Source: Flavobacterium psychraerolatum
GTDB lineage: Bacteria; Bacteroidota; Bacteroidia; Flavobacteriales; Flavobacteriaceae
Length of the DNA: 64,000 nucleotides
Direction: 5' to 3'
Assembly (NCBI RefSeq): GCF_025960985.1
Contig: NZ_JAOQMX010000018.1
Span: 1 to 64,000, forward strand
Part shown: positions 36,202 to 44,426 of the stretch, piece after piece
Layout: every line of letters begins with the position of its first letter
Numbering within the stretch: the stretch's first letter is position 1
Position numbers and translations under genes: made by a program
Notes under the pieces: generated by a model
What the model was told of the DNA's origin: nothing
Database searches by the model: none
The model's input: the letters and a program-made list of their open reading frames with translations, nothing else

Positions 36202-37358
36202 AAAAAATAGGTCTGATTCCATTACGCAAAAACTCCAAAGGAATTCCTAGGAAGAATAAAAAGAAAATGTTGGGACGTCCTTTGTTTTCGTGGGTTTTGA
36301 CCGAAGCTGCTTTTTCAAATTTGGATGAGGTAGTTGTTTTTACAGACGATTTGGAGATCATCAGTTATGTCGAAAAAGAATACTATTGGAATCCAAAAAT
36401 AAAGGCAATAATTCGCAATGAAGAGAATGCTACCGATACCGCTTCGACTGAAAGTGTGTTGTTGGAATTTGCTGATCAGGTAAATAATGATTTTGATGTT
36501 TTGTGTTTATTACAAGCGACTTCGCCGATGACAACCAGCAAAGACATCAATGCAGTGTTAGGTAAAATAGAAAATGAAGCTTTTGATTCTGCCTTAACAG
36601 TTGTGAAAACGCATCGTTTTACTTGGAATGCAGATGGAACACCTCAAAACTATGATGTATTCAAGAGACCGAGACGCCAAGATTTCGAGGGATTATTGGT
36701 TGAAAATGGGGCTGTATATGCAACAAGCAAAGCCGCTTTTTTGAATTCCAAAAATAGAGTAAGTGGTTCAATTGGTTTAATCGAAATGGAAGAGGCTAGT
36801 TACACTGAAATTGATAGTACGACCGATTGGGAAATTGTAGAACAATTGCTTGCTAACCGATTACAAAAGAACAAAATACACCAACGAATTGATTATTTAG
36901 TTTTGGATGTTGACGGTGTCTTTACCAACGGTGGCGTATATTATGGACCAGAAGGCGAAATGATGAAATACTTTGACATGCGCGACGGAATGGGATTAGA
37001 GATTATTCGTCAGCAGCAAGTAGAGTTGATTATCATGACTTCAGAAAACTCCGAATTGGTGGGGCAACGCATGAAGAAATTACAAATTCAAAATTGCTTT
37101 TTAGGTGTAAAAGATAAATTCGCATTTTTGAGGCAGTTTTTAAAAGATAAAAAAGCCAACTTAGGACAAGTGGCTTACGTAGGTGATGATGTCAATGACT
37201 TGGCAAATATTTGTAGCGTGGGTTGGTCTTTTTGTCCCGCAAACGGAACCGATATCGTGAAACGAAGTGCAGATTATGTACTTACTAATGCTTCTGCAGA
37301 AGGCGCAATTAGAGAAGTTTGTGAAGTGATTATGAAGTACAATAAACGATATTCATAG
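36198..37358 (+). CDS. Cytidylyltransferase-HAD phosphatase fusion (NeuA plus KdsC-like)
   Basis: A 386-aa two-domain enzyme. Residues 1-225 form a CMP-nonulosonate/Kdo cytidylyltransferase (GLIPLRKNSKGIPRKN, then LLQATSPMTTSKDI). Residues 230-386 form a KdsC-type HAD phosphatase with D237-V-D239-GVFTNGG and VGDDVNDLANI. The fusion would dephosphorylate a nonulosonate phosphate and activate the sugar with CTP. The natural partner, a NeuB-like synthase, is at 39673, but 2.3 kb of repeats and two GIY-YIG genes now lie between them. The first repeat unit starts at the stop codon itself. Confidence 0.88.
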   Translation: MKKIGLIPLRKNSKGIPRKNKKKMLGRPLFSWVLTEAAFSNLDEVVVFTDDLEIISYVEKEYYWNPKIKAIIRNEENATDTASTESVLLEFADQVNNDFDVLCLLQATSPMTTSKDINAVLGKIENEAFDSALTVVKTHRFTWNADGTPQNYDVFKRPRRQDFEGLLVENGAVYATSKAAFLNSKNRVSGSIGLIEMEEASYTEIDSTTDWEIVEQLLANRLQKNKIHQRIDYLVLDVDGVFTNGGVYYGPEGEMMKYFDMRDGMGLEIIRQQQVELIIMTSENSELVGQRMKKLQIQNCFLGVKDKFAFLRQFLKDKKANLGQVAYVGDDVNDLANICSVGWSFCPANGTDIVKRSADYVLTNASAEGAIREVCEVIMKYNKRYS

Positions 37359-37947
37359 GAACGGGGCCTTCGACAAAAGCTCAGGCTGACAGATAGGTAG
37401 TTTTATTGACAAAATTTGGTGTTTAAATTTTATAATTCCACGATTGTCCGCCTGATCTTGTCGAAGGCTTTTGCGGTTTGTATGTGCGTGACGGTTGGGA
37501 CGGGGCTTCGACAGGCTCAGCCTGACAATGTGCATTGATTAGTGATTATTTTAAAATTTAACGATTTTGTAAATGATTACGGTTGTCAGCCTGAGCTTGT
37601 CGAAGGCTTTTTTTTAGCAGATTTTCTTATTAGAACGGAGCTTCGACAAAAGCTCAGCCTGACACGACAAGCTCAGCCTTATGAAATTTTTGTAGCGATA
37701 CAATTTTGTATTTAAAATTTATAATTCCACTTTTGTCCGCCAGTCCCGAGGCTTCGGGAGTCGAAGGCTTTTTTTAGCAGATTTGCTTATTGGAACGGGG
37801 CTTAGACAAAAGCTAAGCCTGACACGACAAGCTCAGTCTTACAAAATCGTTATTGTGATAAAATTTTGTATTTAAAATTTGTAATTCCACTTTTGTCGCC
37901 AGTCCCGATCCCGAAGCTTCGGGACGGGAGTCGAAGGCTTTTGTTCA
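37358..37947. repeat. Inverted-repeat array A, part 1 (about four units)
   Basis: Units of about 140-165 bases. The left arm is like GGGGCTTCGACAAGCTCAGC and the right arm like GCCTGAGCTTGTCGAAGGC followed by a T-run, so the arms are reverse complements around an AT-rich centre. Left arms lie near 37358, 37499, 37632 and 37792; right arms near 37446, 37583, 37734 and 37895. Two right arms (37741-37761, 37902-37930) carry an inserted small hairpin of the CCCGAAGCTTCGGG type. The first unit begins in the stop region of the cytidylyltransferase gene. Confidence 0.9.
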
Positions 37948-37966
37948 ACGAATAATGTAAGTACTT

Positions 37967-38305
37967 ATGAAAATTTATTACGTTTATATCTTAAAATGTA
38001 AAGACGATTCGTTTTACACCGGTTTTACAAGTAACTTGGATAAACGGTTAATCGAGCATAATGCTGGGATTCATTCTGAGGCATATACTTTTACACGAAG
38101 GCCTATAACATTGGTATGGTTTGAAATGTTTACTGATCCTACACAAGCTATCAGTATCGAGAAGAAAATAAAAGGTTGGAGCAGGAGAAAAAAGCAAGCG
38201 CTAATTGATCAAGATTGGGATAAACTGGTTCTTTATTCTAAAAATTATACACAATTTGGTAAAAATAACGAAGGCTTCGACAAGCTCAGCCTGACAGATG
38301 AATAG
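37967..38305 (+). CDS. GIY-YIG (URI-type) single-domain nuclease, copy 1
   Basis: A 112-aa protein that is almost only the GIY-YIG domain: Y5-V6-Y7 and Y17-T18-G19 in place of GIY/YIG, catalytic Arg27 in DKRLIEHN and metal-binding Glu65 in ISIEKKIKGW. The catalytic residues are intact. The last residues (EGFDKLSLTDE) and the stop codon are encoded by a left arm of the surrounding repeat family at 38271-38307. Copy 2 at 38875 encodes the identical protein. A link between this nuclease and repeat spread is likely but unproven. It is not a polysaccharide gene. Confidence 0.9.
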   Translation: MKIYYVYILKCKDDSFYTGFTSNLDKRLIEHNAGIHSEAYTFTRRPITLVWFEMFTDPTQAISIEKKIKGWSRRKKQALIDQDWDKLVLYSKNYTQFGKNNEGFDKLSLTDE

Positions 38306-38856
38306 ATGTAGTGATGAGATTTTCGATTTTAAAATTTGTAATCCCACTATTGTCCGCCAGAGCCAGCCTGTGCTGAGCTTTTGTCGAAGGATCGAAGGCT
38401 TTTTTTAGTTGGATTGTAAATTGGAACGTGGGTTTCGACAAGCTCAGCCTGACAGACGAGTAGTTGCAGCGATAATGTTTTGTATTTAAATTTTATAATT
38501 CCACTACTGTCCGCCTGAGGCAGCCTGTGCTGAGCTTTTGTCGAAGGATCGAAGGCTTTTTTTAGTCAGATTGTGAATTGGAACGGGGCTTCGACAAGCT
38601 CAGCCTGACAGACGAGTAGTTGAAGCGATAATGTTTTGTATTTAAATTTTATAATTCCACTATTGTCCGCCAGTCACGAAGCTTCGGTTACAGAAGGCTT
38701 TTTTAGTTGGATTGCGAATTGGAACGGGGCTTCGACAAAAGCTCAGCCTGACACGACAAGCTCAGCCTTATGAAATTTTTGTAGCGATACAATTTTGTAT
38801 TTAAAATTTGCAATCCCACTCTTGTCTGCCTGAGCTTGTCGAAGGCTTTTGTTCAA
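38271..38856. repeat. Inverted-repeat array A, part 2 (about four units)
   Basis: The first left arm overlaps the 3' end of GIY-YIG copy 1. Further left arms lie near 38423, 38580 and 38721, and right arms near 38351, 38509, 38664 and 38821. Several right arms contain CAGCCTGTGCTGAGCTTTTG as a longer variant. The centre reads TTTTGTATTTAAA or similar followed by TAATYCCAC in nearly every unit. The last unit closely matches the unit at 37632-37772, so a block containing a unit plus the nuclease gene was duplicated. Confidence 0.9.
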
Positions 38857-38874
38857 CGAATAATGTAAGTACTT

Positions 38875-39213
38875 ATGAAAATTTATTACGTTTATATCTT
38901 AAAATGTAAAGACGATTCGTTTTACACCGGTTTTACAAGTAACTTGGATAAACGGTTAATCGAGCATAATGCTGGGATTCATTCTGAGGCATATACTTTT
39001 ACACGAAGGCCTATAACTCTGGTATGGTTTGAAATGTTTACTGATCCTACACAAGCTATCAGTATCGAGAAGAAAATAAAAGGTTGGAGCAGGAGAAAAA
39101 AGCAAGCGCTAATTGATCAAGATTGGGATAAACTGGTTCTTTATTCTAAAAATTATACACAATTTGGTAAAAATAACGAGGGCTTCGACAAGCTCAGCCT
39201 GACAGATGAATAG
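38875..39213 (+). CDS. GIY-YIG (URI-type) single-domain nuclease, copy 2
   Basis: Encodes exactly the same 112 residues as copy 1 (Y5/Y7, Y17/G19, Arg27, Glu65 present). Against copy 1 at offset 908 I find three base differences in the reading frame: ACA-TTG versus ACT-CTG near residues 48-49, and GAA versus GAG near the C-terminus. All are synonymous. The identical stretch starts at the upstream right arm (38839) and ends near 39249 in the downstream unit. The C-terminus is again supplied by a repeat left arm. Confidence 0.9.
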   Translation: MKIYYVYILKCKDDSFYTGFTSNLDKRLIEHNAGIHSEAYTFTRRPITLVWFEMFTDPTQAISIEKKIKGWSRRKKQALIDQDWDKLVLYSKNYTQFGKNNEGFDKLSLTDE

Positions 39214-39560
39214 ATGTAGTGATGAGATTTTCGATTTTAAAATTTGTAACGCCACAATTGTTCGCCTGAGGCAGCCTGTGCTGAGCTTTTATCGAAGAAT
39301 CGAAGGTTTTATTAGTCAGATTTGCTTATTGAAACGGGGGCTTCGACAAGCTCAGCCTGACAGATGAATAGATGTAGTGATGAGATTTTCGATTTTAAAA
39401 TTTGTAACGCCTCAATTGTTCGCCTGAGGCAGCCTGTGCTGATCTTTTTTCGAAGGATCGAAGGCTTTTTTAGCAGATTTGCTTATTGGAATGGGGCTTC
39501 GACAAAAGCTCAGCCTGACACGACAAGTTCAGCCTGACAGACGAGTAGATTTAGGGAAAA
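39179..39560. repeat. Inverted-repeat array A, part 3 (two to three units)
   Basis: Left arms lie at about 39179 (inside the 3' end of GIY-YIG copy 2), 39334 and 39488. Right arms lie at about 39258 and 39417. The last unit seems to lack its right arm, so the array ends raggedly before the NeuB-like gene. About 110 bases of unremarkable AT-rich sequence separate it from the ATG at 39673. Confidence 0.85.
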
Positions 39561-39672
39561 TACTTTTTTACACTGATTATGAATTGCAACGAAGGCCACT
39601 CTTCAATAATAATGGTGTAAACTGTACATTATTCAAAAAAAATAATTTTCTTTGTTTCCTAAACCCGAATAC

Positions 39673-40548
39673 ATGACTACCTATAAGAAACCCTTTGTTA
39701 TTGCCGAAATTGGTTGTAATCACAAAGGGGATATTGAAATTGCCAAAGAACTCATTCATATCGCAAAGATTTTTTGCAACGCAGATGCAGTAAAATTTCA
39801 AAAAAGAAATAATAGAGAACTACTTACAGAGGAACAATATAATACTCCGCATCCAAATACTGATAACTCATACGGGGATACGTATGGTGCACACCGCGAA
39901 TTTTTGGAATTTGATCTAGAGCAGCATGCCGAATTGAAAAAGTATTGTGAGTCAATTGGAATGGTGTATTCTACCTCGGTTTGGGATACGACTTCTGCCA
40001 AAGAAATAGCTAGTCTAAAGCCGGATTTTATTAAGATTCCGTCGGCTTGTAATAATAATTATGATATGCTGACTTGGTTGTGCGAAAATTATCCAGGTGA
40101 AATTCATATTTCGACAGGGATGACTACAAAAAACGAAACCGCAGATTTGGTTCAATTTTTTGTTTCGAAAGGTAGAAATAAAGATTTAGTACTATATAAT
40201 TGTACCTCGGGTTATCCGGTTCCTTTTGAAGATGTGTGTTTGTTGGATATTAATTTATTGAAACAGAAATACGAGCATTTGGTAAAGCATATTGGATTTT
40301 CGGGGCATCACTTGGGAATTGCAGTTGATGTTGCGGCCTATACTTTGGGGGCGAACATTATTGAAAGACATTATACCCTTGATAGAACTTGGAAAGGGAC
40401 TGACCATGCTGCTTCGCTAGAACCAATGGGATTGCGTAAATTATCGAGAGATTTGGCAGCGGTACACAAAGCACTTTCTTTTAAAGCGACGGACATATTG
40501 CCAATTGAGCAAGTACAACGTGATAAACTGAAGAATAAAAAAGGATAA
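39673..40548 (+). CDS. NeuB-family nonulosonate synthase, short form without SAF domain
   Basis: A 291-aa TIM-barrel synthase that condenses PEP with a hexose-type sugar to make a nine-carbon acid. I start at ATG 39673 (MTTYKKPFVIAEIGCNHKGD), as the TTG at 39652 adds a stretch that does not fit the family. Core motifs: IHISTGMTTKNE, YNCTSGYPVPFEDV, IGFSGHHLGIAVDVAA and IIERHYTLDRTWKGTDHAAS. The C-terminal antifreeze-like (SAF) domain of usual NeuB (about 340 aa) is absent. Downstream comes a modular repeat with a terminator-like hairpin. Confidence 0.87.
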   Translation: MTTYKKPFVIAEIGCNHKGDIEIAKELIHIAKIFCNADAVKFQKRNNRELLTEEQYNTPHPNTDNSYGDTYGAHREFLEFDLEQHAELKKYCESIGMVYSTSVWDTTSAKEIASLKPDFIKIPSACNNNYDMLTWLCENYPGEIHISTGMTTKNETADLVQFFVSKGRNKDLVLYNCTSGYPVPFEDVCLLDINLLKQKYEHLVKHIGFSGHHLGIAVDVAAYTLGANIIERHYTLDRTWKGTDHAASLEPMGLRKLSRDLAAVHKALSFKATDILPIEQVQRDKLKNKKG

Positions 40549-40575
40549 TCGAATCGCAGTTTCTTGCACTCGACC

Positions 40576-40696
40576 GCGTGAGGGATAGTAGCATGCTACC
40601 TAAGTAGCGCGAATAGCCCGACAGCATCATAAAAAAGGGCTTTGTATAGACCTGGATTGGTGAGCCCTTTTTTATGATGGTGGCACGCCCAAATTA
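40576..40696 (-). repeat. Three-block modular repeat, copy A
   Basis: Read on the - strand, three conserved blocks occur in order: TAATTTGGGCGTGCC (40682-40696), GTCGGGCTAT (40613-40622) and CTATCCCTCACGC (40576-40588). Variable hairpins fill the gaps: a perfect 17-bp stem (40625-40641 with 40663-40679) and the palindrome GTAGCATGCTAC (40588-40599). The same blocks in the same order occur at 61441-61553 on the + strand. Confidence 0.8.
40625..40679. terminator. Terminator-like hairpin, possibly bidirectional
   Basis: CATCATAAAAAAGGGCT (40625-40641) pairs perfectly with AGCCCTTTTTTATGATG (40663-40679) around a 21-base loop. The internal A- and T-runs give a GC-containing stem with a T-tract on either strand. 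It lies 77 bases after the NeuB-like gene and before the next GT-like gene, and forms the first variable hairpin of the modular repeat. Confidence 0.6.
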
Positions 40697-40712
40697 ATTT
40701 TTGAATCAAAAT

Positions 40713-42107
40713 ATGAATAAAAAAATATTTGTCTTTTTTCCTGATGGCGTTGGTCTTCGGAACTTTGCTTTTACTCAGTTTAAAGAAATAGGAGAGGCGA
40801 GGGGCAACCAAATTGTGTACTGGAACAACACTGTTTTTTCGTTAAAGGAGGAGTTGGGGTACGATGAGGTTAAGATCGAAAATCATAAAATCCACAAGCT
40901 TACACCCATATATACGCGCATTCGTAAGCATATTGAATTGAATGTTTCTCAAAAGAAATTCAATGACGAGGTGTATCCAACGTATAAGTTCCCGTTCAGT
41001 TACAAGGGAATCAAAAACAGCTTAATTAGTGTTTTTTCGAAAATAATGATCGGTTTAAATTCTTCGGAAAAGGGAATTATTCGCATTCGAAAAAGTATTA
41101 ATGAACTAGAACGATCTACGGAAAAATACCAGTATTGTAAAGCGCAATTATTGGAGCACAAACCCGATTTGGTGTTTTGTACCACCCAACGTGCCAGTCA
41201 ATCTATTGGTGCTTTGTTGGCGGCGCAAGATTTAGGAATTCCGACTGTAGGTTTTGTATATTCTTGGGACAATGTTCCTAAAGCGATGCAGTTAATAGAA
41301 ACTGATTACTACTGTGTTTGGAGTGATTTGATGAAAGCAGAAGTGTTGAAATACTACCCTTTTGTGAGAGAAAGCCAAGTAATTGTTACGGGTACGCCGC
41401 AGTTTGAACCTCATTTTGATGCTAGTTTGTCTCAAAGTCGTGAAGAATTTTGTCTCGAAAACAACTTAGATTCCGCCAAAAAATACATTTGCTACTCTGG
41501 TGACGATGAAACTACGTCGCCTTTGGACCAGTACTATTTGGAAGATTTGGCAATTGCCATTCGGAACCTCAATTCAAAAGGTAGAAATTTAGCTGTTATT
41601 TATCGAAAATGTCCAGTTGATACTACTGCGCGTTATGATGCGATTTTGGAGAAATACAAAGATGTAGTCGTTTCGCTAGATCCTTTATGGAAGTCACAGG
41701 GTAAGAATTGGAACGAAATATTGCCTACGAAAGCTGATTTGAAGGCTTTGTATAATGTGTGCCAGCATTCAGAATTGGTGACCAATGTGTGTTCCTCAAC
41801 GGTATTTGATTTTGTGGCTCATGGTAAGCCTTGTATTTATTATAATTACGAGCAGCCGCAATTAAAGAAAGGCATTCGAGATATTGGTCAAAATTACAAA
41901 TATGTCCATTTTAGGAGTATGCCGAGTCCCGAAGCAGCAGTTTTTTGTACGGATAAAAAAGAGCTGGAAAATTTGGTTCAAAAGATTCTTGACAATGAAT
42001 TGTCCAACGTATCTGAGGGGCAAAAATGGTTTGAAATCGTGGCGTCACCAAATCCTACGCAAGGATCGAATCAAATTTGGAATGCTATCGAAACTATTTT
42101 AAAGTAA
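40713..42107 (+). CDS. GT-B-like putative glycosyltransferase, unassigned family
   Basis: A 464-aa protein (start at ATG 40713; the TTG at 40701 would add four residues). The C-terminal half has GT-B features: QVIVTGTPQFEPHFD, YICYSGDDETTSPLD, and SSTVFDFVAHGKPCIYYNY, which resembles the phosphate-binding end of epimerase-like or CDP-glycerol/polysialyltransferase-like enzymes. No EX7E motif. Its place next to the NeuB-like synthase makes it a candidate transferase for the CMP-activated nonulosonate. That is inference; the family is not recognised with certainty. Confidence 0.7.
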   Translation: MNKKIFVFFPDGVGLRNFAFTQFKEIGEARGNQIVYWNNTVFSLKEELGYDEVKIENHKIHKLTPIYTRIRKHIELNVSQKKFNDEVYPTYKFPFSYKGIKNSLISVFSKIMIGLNSSEKGIIRIRKSINELERSTEKYQYCKAQLLEHKPDLVFCTTQRASQSIGALLAAQDLGIPTVGFVYSWDNVPKAMQLIETDYYCVWSDLMKAEVLKYYPFVRESQVIVTGTPQFEPHFDASLSQSREEFCLENNLDSAKKYICYSGDDETTSPLDQYYLEDLAIAIRNLNSKGRNLAVIYRKCPVDTTARYDAILEKYKDVVVSLDPLWKSQGKNWNEILPTKADLKALYNVCQHSELVTNVCSSTVFDFVAHGKPCIYYNYEQPQLKKGIRDIGQNYKYVHFRSMPSPEAAVFCTDKKELENLVQKILDNELSNVSEGQKWFEIVASPNPTQGSNQIWNAIETILK

Positions 42108-42110
42108 ATT

Positions 42111-43544
42111 ATGTTTTTCAATTCTTTTGCCTTTGCGGTATTTTTGCCCATTGTATTTATTTTGTATTGGTTTGTGTTTAATAAAAACAAAAGCAGTCAA
42201 AATTTATTATTGATCATTGCTAGTTATTATTTCTATTCTTGCTGGGATTGGCGTTTTCTGTTTCTGTTGGTATTCTCCACTTTCTTGGATTACTACACCG
42301 GAATCCAAATTGAAAAAAGCCAAAAAGAAGCGACTCGAAAATTCTGGTTTTGGTTGAGTATTGGTGTCAATTTAGGTTTTTTAGGCGTCTTTAAATACTA
42401 CAACTTCTTTGCAAATTCTATGAGCGAATTGTTGGCATCGGTAGGTTTTCAGTCGAGTCCTTTTTTATTAGAAGTGGTTCTGCCGGTCGGAATTTCATTT
42501 TACACTTTCCACGGATTGTCGTATGTAATTGATATTTACAAAAAACGAATCAAAGCCGAATATAACTTTGTTGATTACTCGCTATTTGTATCTTATTTTC
42601 CATTGTTGGTGGCGGGTCCTATCGAGAGAGCGACTCATTTATTACCACAAGTAAAGGTGAAACGCGAATTTGATTTTGAAAAAGCAAAAGCGGGAGTTTA
42701 TCAATTTGTATGGGGATTGGTCAAAAAAGTAGTCATTGCAGATACCTGCGCAACCTATGCCAACGCCATTTTTGATCATTATACGACCATGAATTCACTG
42801 TCTTTAATTTTGGGAGCTATTTATTTTGCTTTCCAGATTTACGGGGACTTTTCGGGCTACTCGGATATGGCATTGGGAATGTCAAAACTCTTCGGTATTG
42901 ATTTACTCAAAAATTTTAATTACCCTTATTTTTCTAGGGATATAGCCGAATTTTGGCGACGTTGGCATATTTCGCTTTCAACTTGGTTCAAAGATTATTT
43001 GTATATCCCGCTTGGAGGTAGCAAAGGGGGCAAGTGGCAACAAGTGCGCAATACTTTTATCATTTTTGTTGTCAGTGGTTTTTGGCATGGCGCCAATTGG
43101 ACCTACTTAGTTTGGGGTTTTTTAAATGCGGTTTATTTTCTGCCTTTACTTTTGCTTAAACGAAATCGAACCAACATTGAAAATCCAGTCTTGTCTTGGA
43201 ATTTTAGCTCAATAAGGGTGGTACTGAATATCCTAAGTACTTTTATATTGTCCTGCATCGCTTGGGTGTTTTTTAGAGCAAAAACGGTGACAGATGCTGT
43301 TCTTTATCTAAAAGGAATTTTTACAAATGGGACTTTTGTTTCACAATATTTAGACAACCAACGATACAATTATGAAATACTCCTTTTGGTCCTAGTTTTT
43401 GTTCTAGTCGAATGGAATAATAGAACCAAAGTAGAACCTATTTCTGGGAAATATGATTTTGTAAAATTAATTGCATGCATAACAGCAATCATTACATTAG
43501 GAACGTATTCGGATTATAAGGAGTTTATTTATTTTCAGTTTTAA
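42111..43544 (+). CDS. MBOAT-family O-acyltransferase (AlgI-like), copy 2
   Basis: A 477-aa paralogue of the 33849 protein with the same landmarks: SYYFYSCWDWRFL, LPVGISFYTFHGLSYVI, AGPIERATHLLPQV, FWRRWHISLSTWFKDYLYIP and the catalytic His in SGFWHGANW (about residue 325). The two are alike over the whole length and differ mainly in the last 120 residues. Its expected SGNH partner is at 44891, pushed 1.35 kb away by array B and the DUF559 gene. Confidence 0.93.
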   Translation: MFFNSFAFAVFLPIVFILYWFVFNKNKSSQNLLLIIASYYFYSCWDWRFLFLLVFSTFLDYYTGIQIEKSQKEATRKFWFWLSIGVNLGFLGVFKYYNFFANSMSELLASVGFQSSPFLLEVVLPVGISFYTFHGLSYVIDIYKKRIKAEYNFVDYSLFVSYFPLLVAGPIERATHLLPQVKVKREFDFEKAKAGVYQFVWGLVKKVVIADTCATYANAIFDHYTTMNSLSLILGAIYFAFQIYGDFSGYSDMALGMSKLFGIDLLKNFNYPYFSRDIAEFWRRWHISLSTWFKDYLYIPLGGSKGGKWQQVRNTFIIFVVSGFWHGANWTYLVWGFLNAVYFLPLLLLKRNRTNIENPVLSWNFSSIRVVLNILSTFILSCIAWVFFRAKTVTDAVLYLKGIFTNGTFVSQYLDNQRYNYEILLLVLVFVLVEWNNRTKVEPISGKYDFVKLIACITAIITLGTYSDYKEFIYFQF

Positions 43545-43567
43545 CTAGAACGAATTATGTTTAGGAT

Positions 43568-43986
43568 TGCGTTTACCCCAGCCCTAAAGCGAGCTGAAAT
43601 GTGGAATACATATGTGAATGTTTTTCCTTTTCCCCCTTTAGGGTTGGGGCAAAAAAGGAGAAATATGGTTGGATTGCTTGTTAACGTTAACCTAAAGCGA
43701 GTAGCAATGCGTTTATCCCAACCCTGAAGGGAGCTGAAATGAGGAATACATATGTGAATATTTTTCCTTTTCTCCCTTTATGGTTGGGGCAAAAAAAGGA
43801 GAAATATGGTTAAAACACGTGTTATCTTAGACCTAATGGTAGCAGCAATGCGTTTACCCCGGCCTTAAAGGGCGCTGAAATGAGGAATACATATGTGAAT
43901 ATTTGTCCTTTTCCCCTTTTTAGAATCGGGGCAAAAAAGGAAAAATGTGGTTGGAATGAGTTTACACCAACTTAAAAGAAGTAGAT
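43568..43986. repeat. Inverted-repeat array B, part 1 (three units and one partial)
   Basis: Units of about 105 bases. The left arm is like TTTACCCCAGCCCTAAAGGG and the right arm like CCCCCTTTAGGGTTGGGGC, nested in CTCCTTTT and AAAAAAGGAG. Left arms lie near 43569, 43709 and 43849; right arms near 43625, 43765 and 43907. A degenerate left arm (ACACCAACTTAAAAGAAG) lies at about 43963-43982, just before the DUF559 gene. The unit centres share GGAATACATATGTGAATATT. Confidence 0.9.
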
Positions 43987-44033
43987 TATTAGTAAGTTAG
44001 TTTTTGTAATTTCGAATTATAATTTATTCATTT

Positions 44034-44426
44034 ATGAAAAAAAATCCTTTGGAATCAGATAATATGTGGAAGGGAGCAACTCCTGCTATTTTTTCTAATG
44101 CTAAAAAATTAAGAGAAAATGCCACAGAGGCGGAAAATCAATTGTGGCTTGCCTTGAGAAATAAGCAATTGGATGGCTTGAAGTTTAGACGACAACATCC
44201 CTTGAGTTGTTACATCGCCGATTTCTACTGTCATGAATTAAAGTTAATAATTGAAGTTGATGGAGGTTATCATCTAACCAAAGAACAAATACAATTAGAT
44301 AATCGCAGAACAGCTGATCTAGAGTTTCAGGGTTTAAAAGTGATTCGATTTACAAATGAGGAAGTAATGCTTAGACTCTCAAGTGTTTTAGACAAAATAA
44401 GGGAATGGGTCTTACTCCAACGTTAA
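44034..44426 (+). CDS. DUF559 (Vsr/PD-(D/E)XK-like) small endonuclease
   Basis: A 130-aa single-domain protein with the DUF559 blocks: ENATEAENQLWLALRNKQL, KFRRQHPL and the nuclease core D63-FYCHELKLII-E74-V-D76-GGYH80. The last acidic pair and His match the PD-(D/E)XK fold of Vsr-like enzymes, and all look intact. The final codons (VLLQR) and the TAA stop fall inside a degenerate left arm of array B at about 44410-44437. The gene has no link to glycan chemistry and is probably part of the repeat system around it. Confidence 0.88.
   Translation: MKKNPLESDNMWKGATPAIFSNAKKLRENATEAENQLWLALRNKQLDGLKFRRQHPLSCYIADFYCHELKLIIEVDGGYHLTKEQIQLDNRRTADLEFQGLKVIRFTNEEVMLRLSSVLDKIREWVLLQR

Noticed and set aside
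37353..37535. Small - strand frame starting MHIVRLSLSKPRPN
   Set aside because: It is only the translation of repeat arms; SLSKP comes from the CGACAAGCTCAGCC core read backwards.
37358..39560. Array A as a CRISPR array
   Set aside because: Units are long, have inverted arms, vary in length and carry conserved centres instead of unique spacers. No cas gene is present.
39479..39676. Small + strand frame of 65 codons before the NeuB-like gene
   Set aside because: It covers the last repeat unit and the leader of the synthase gene, with no protein-like features.
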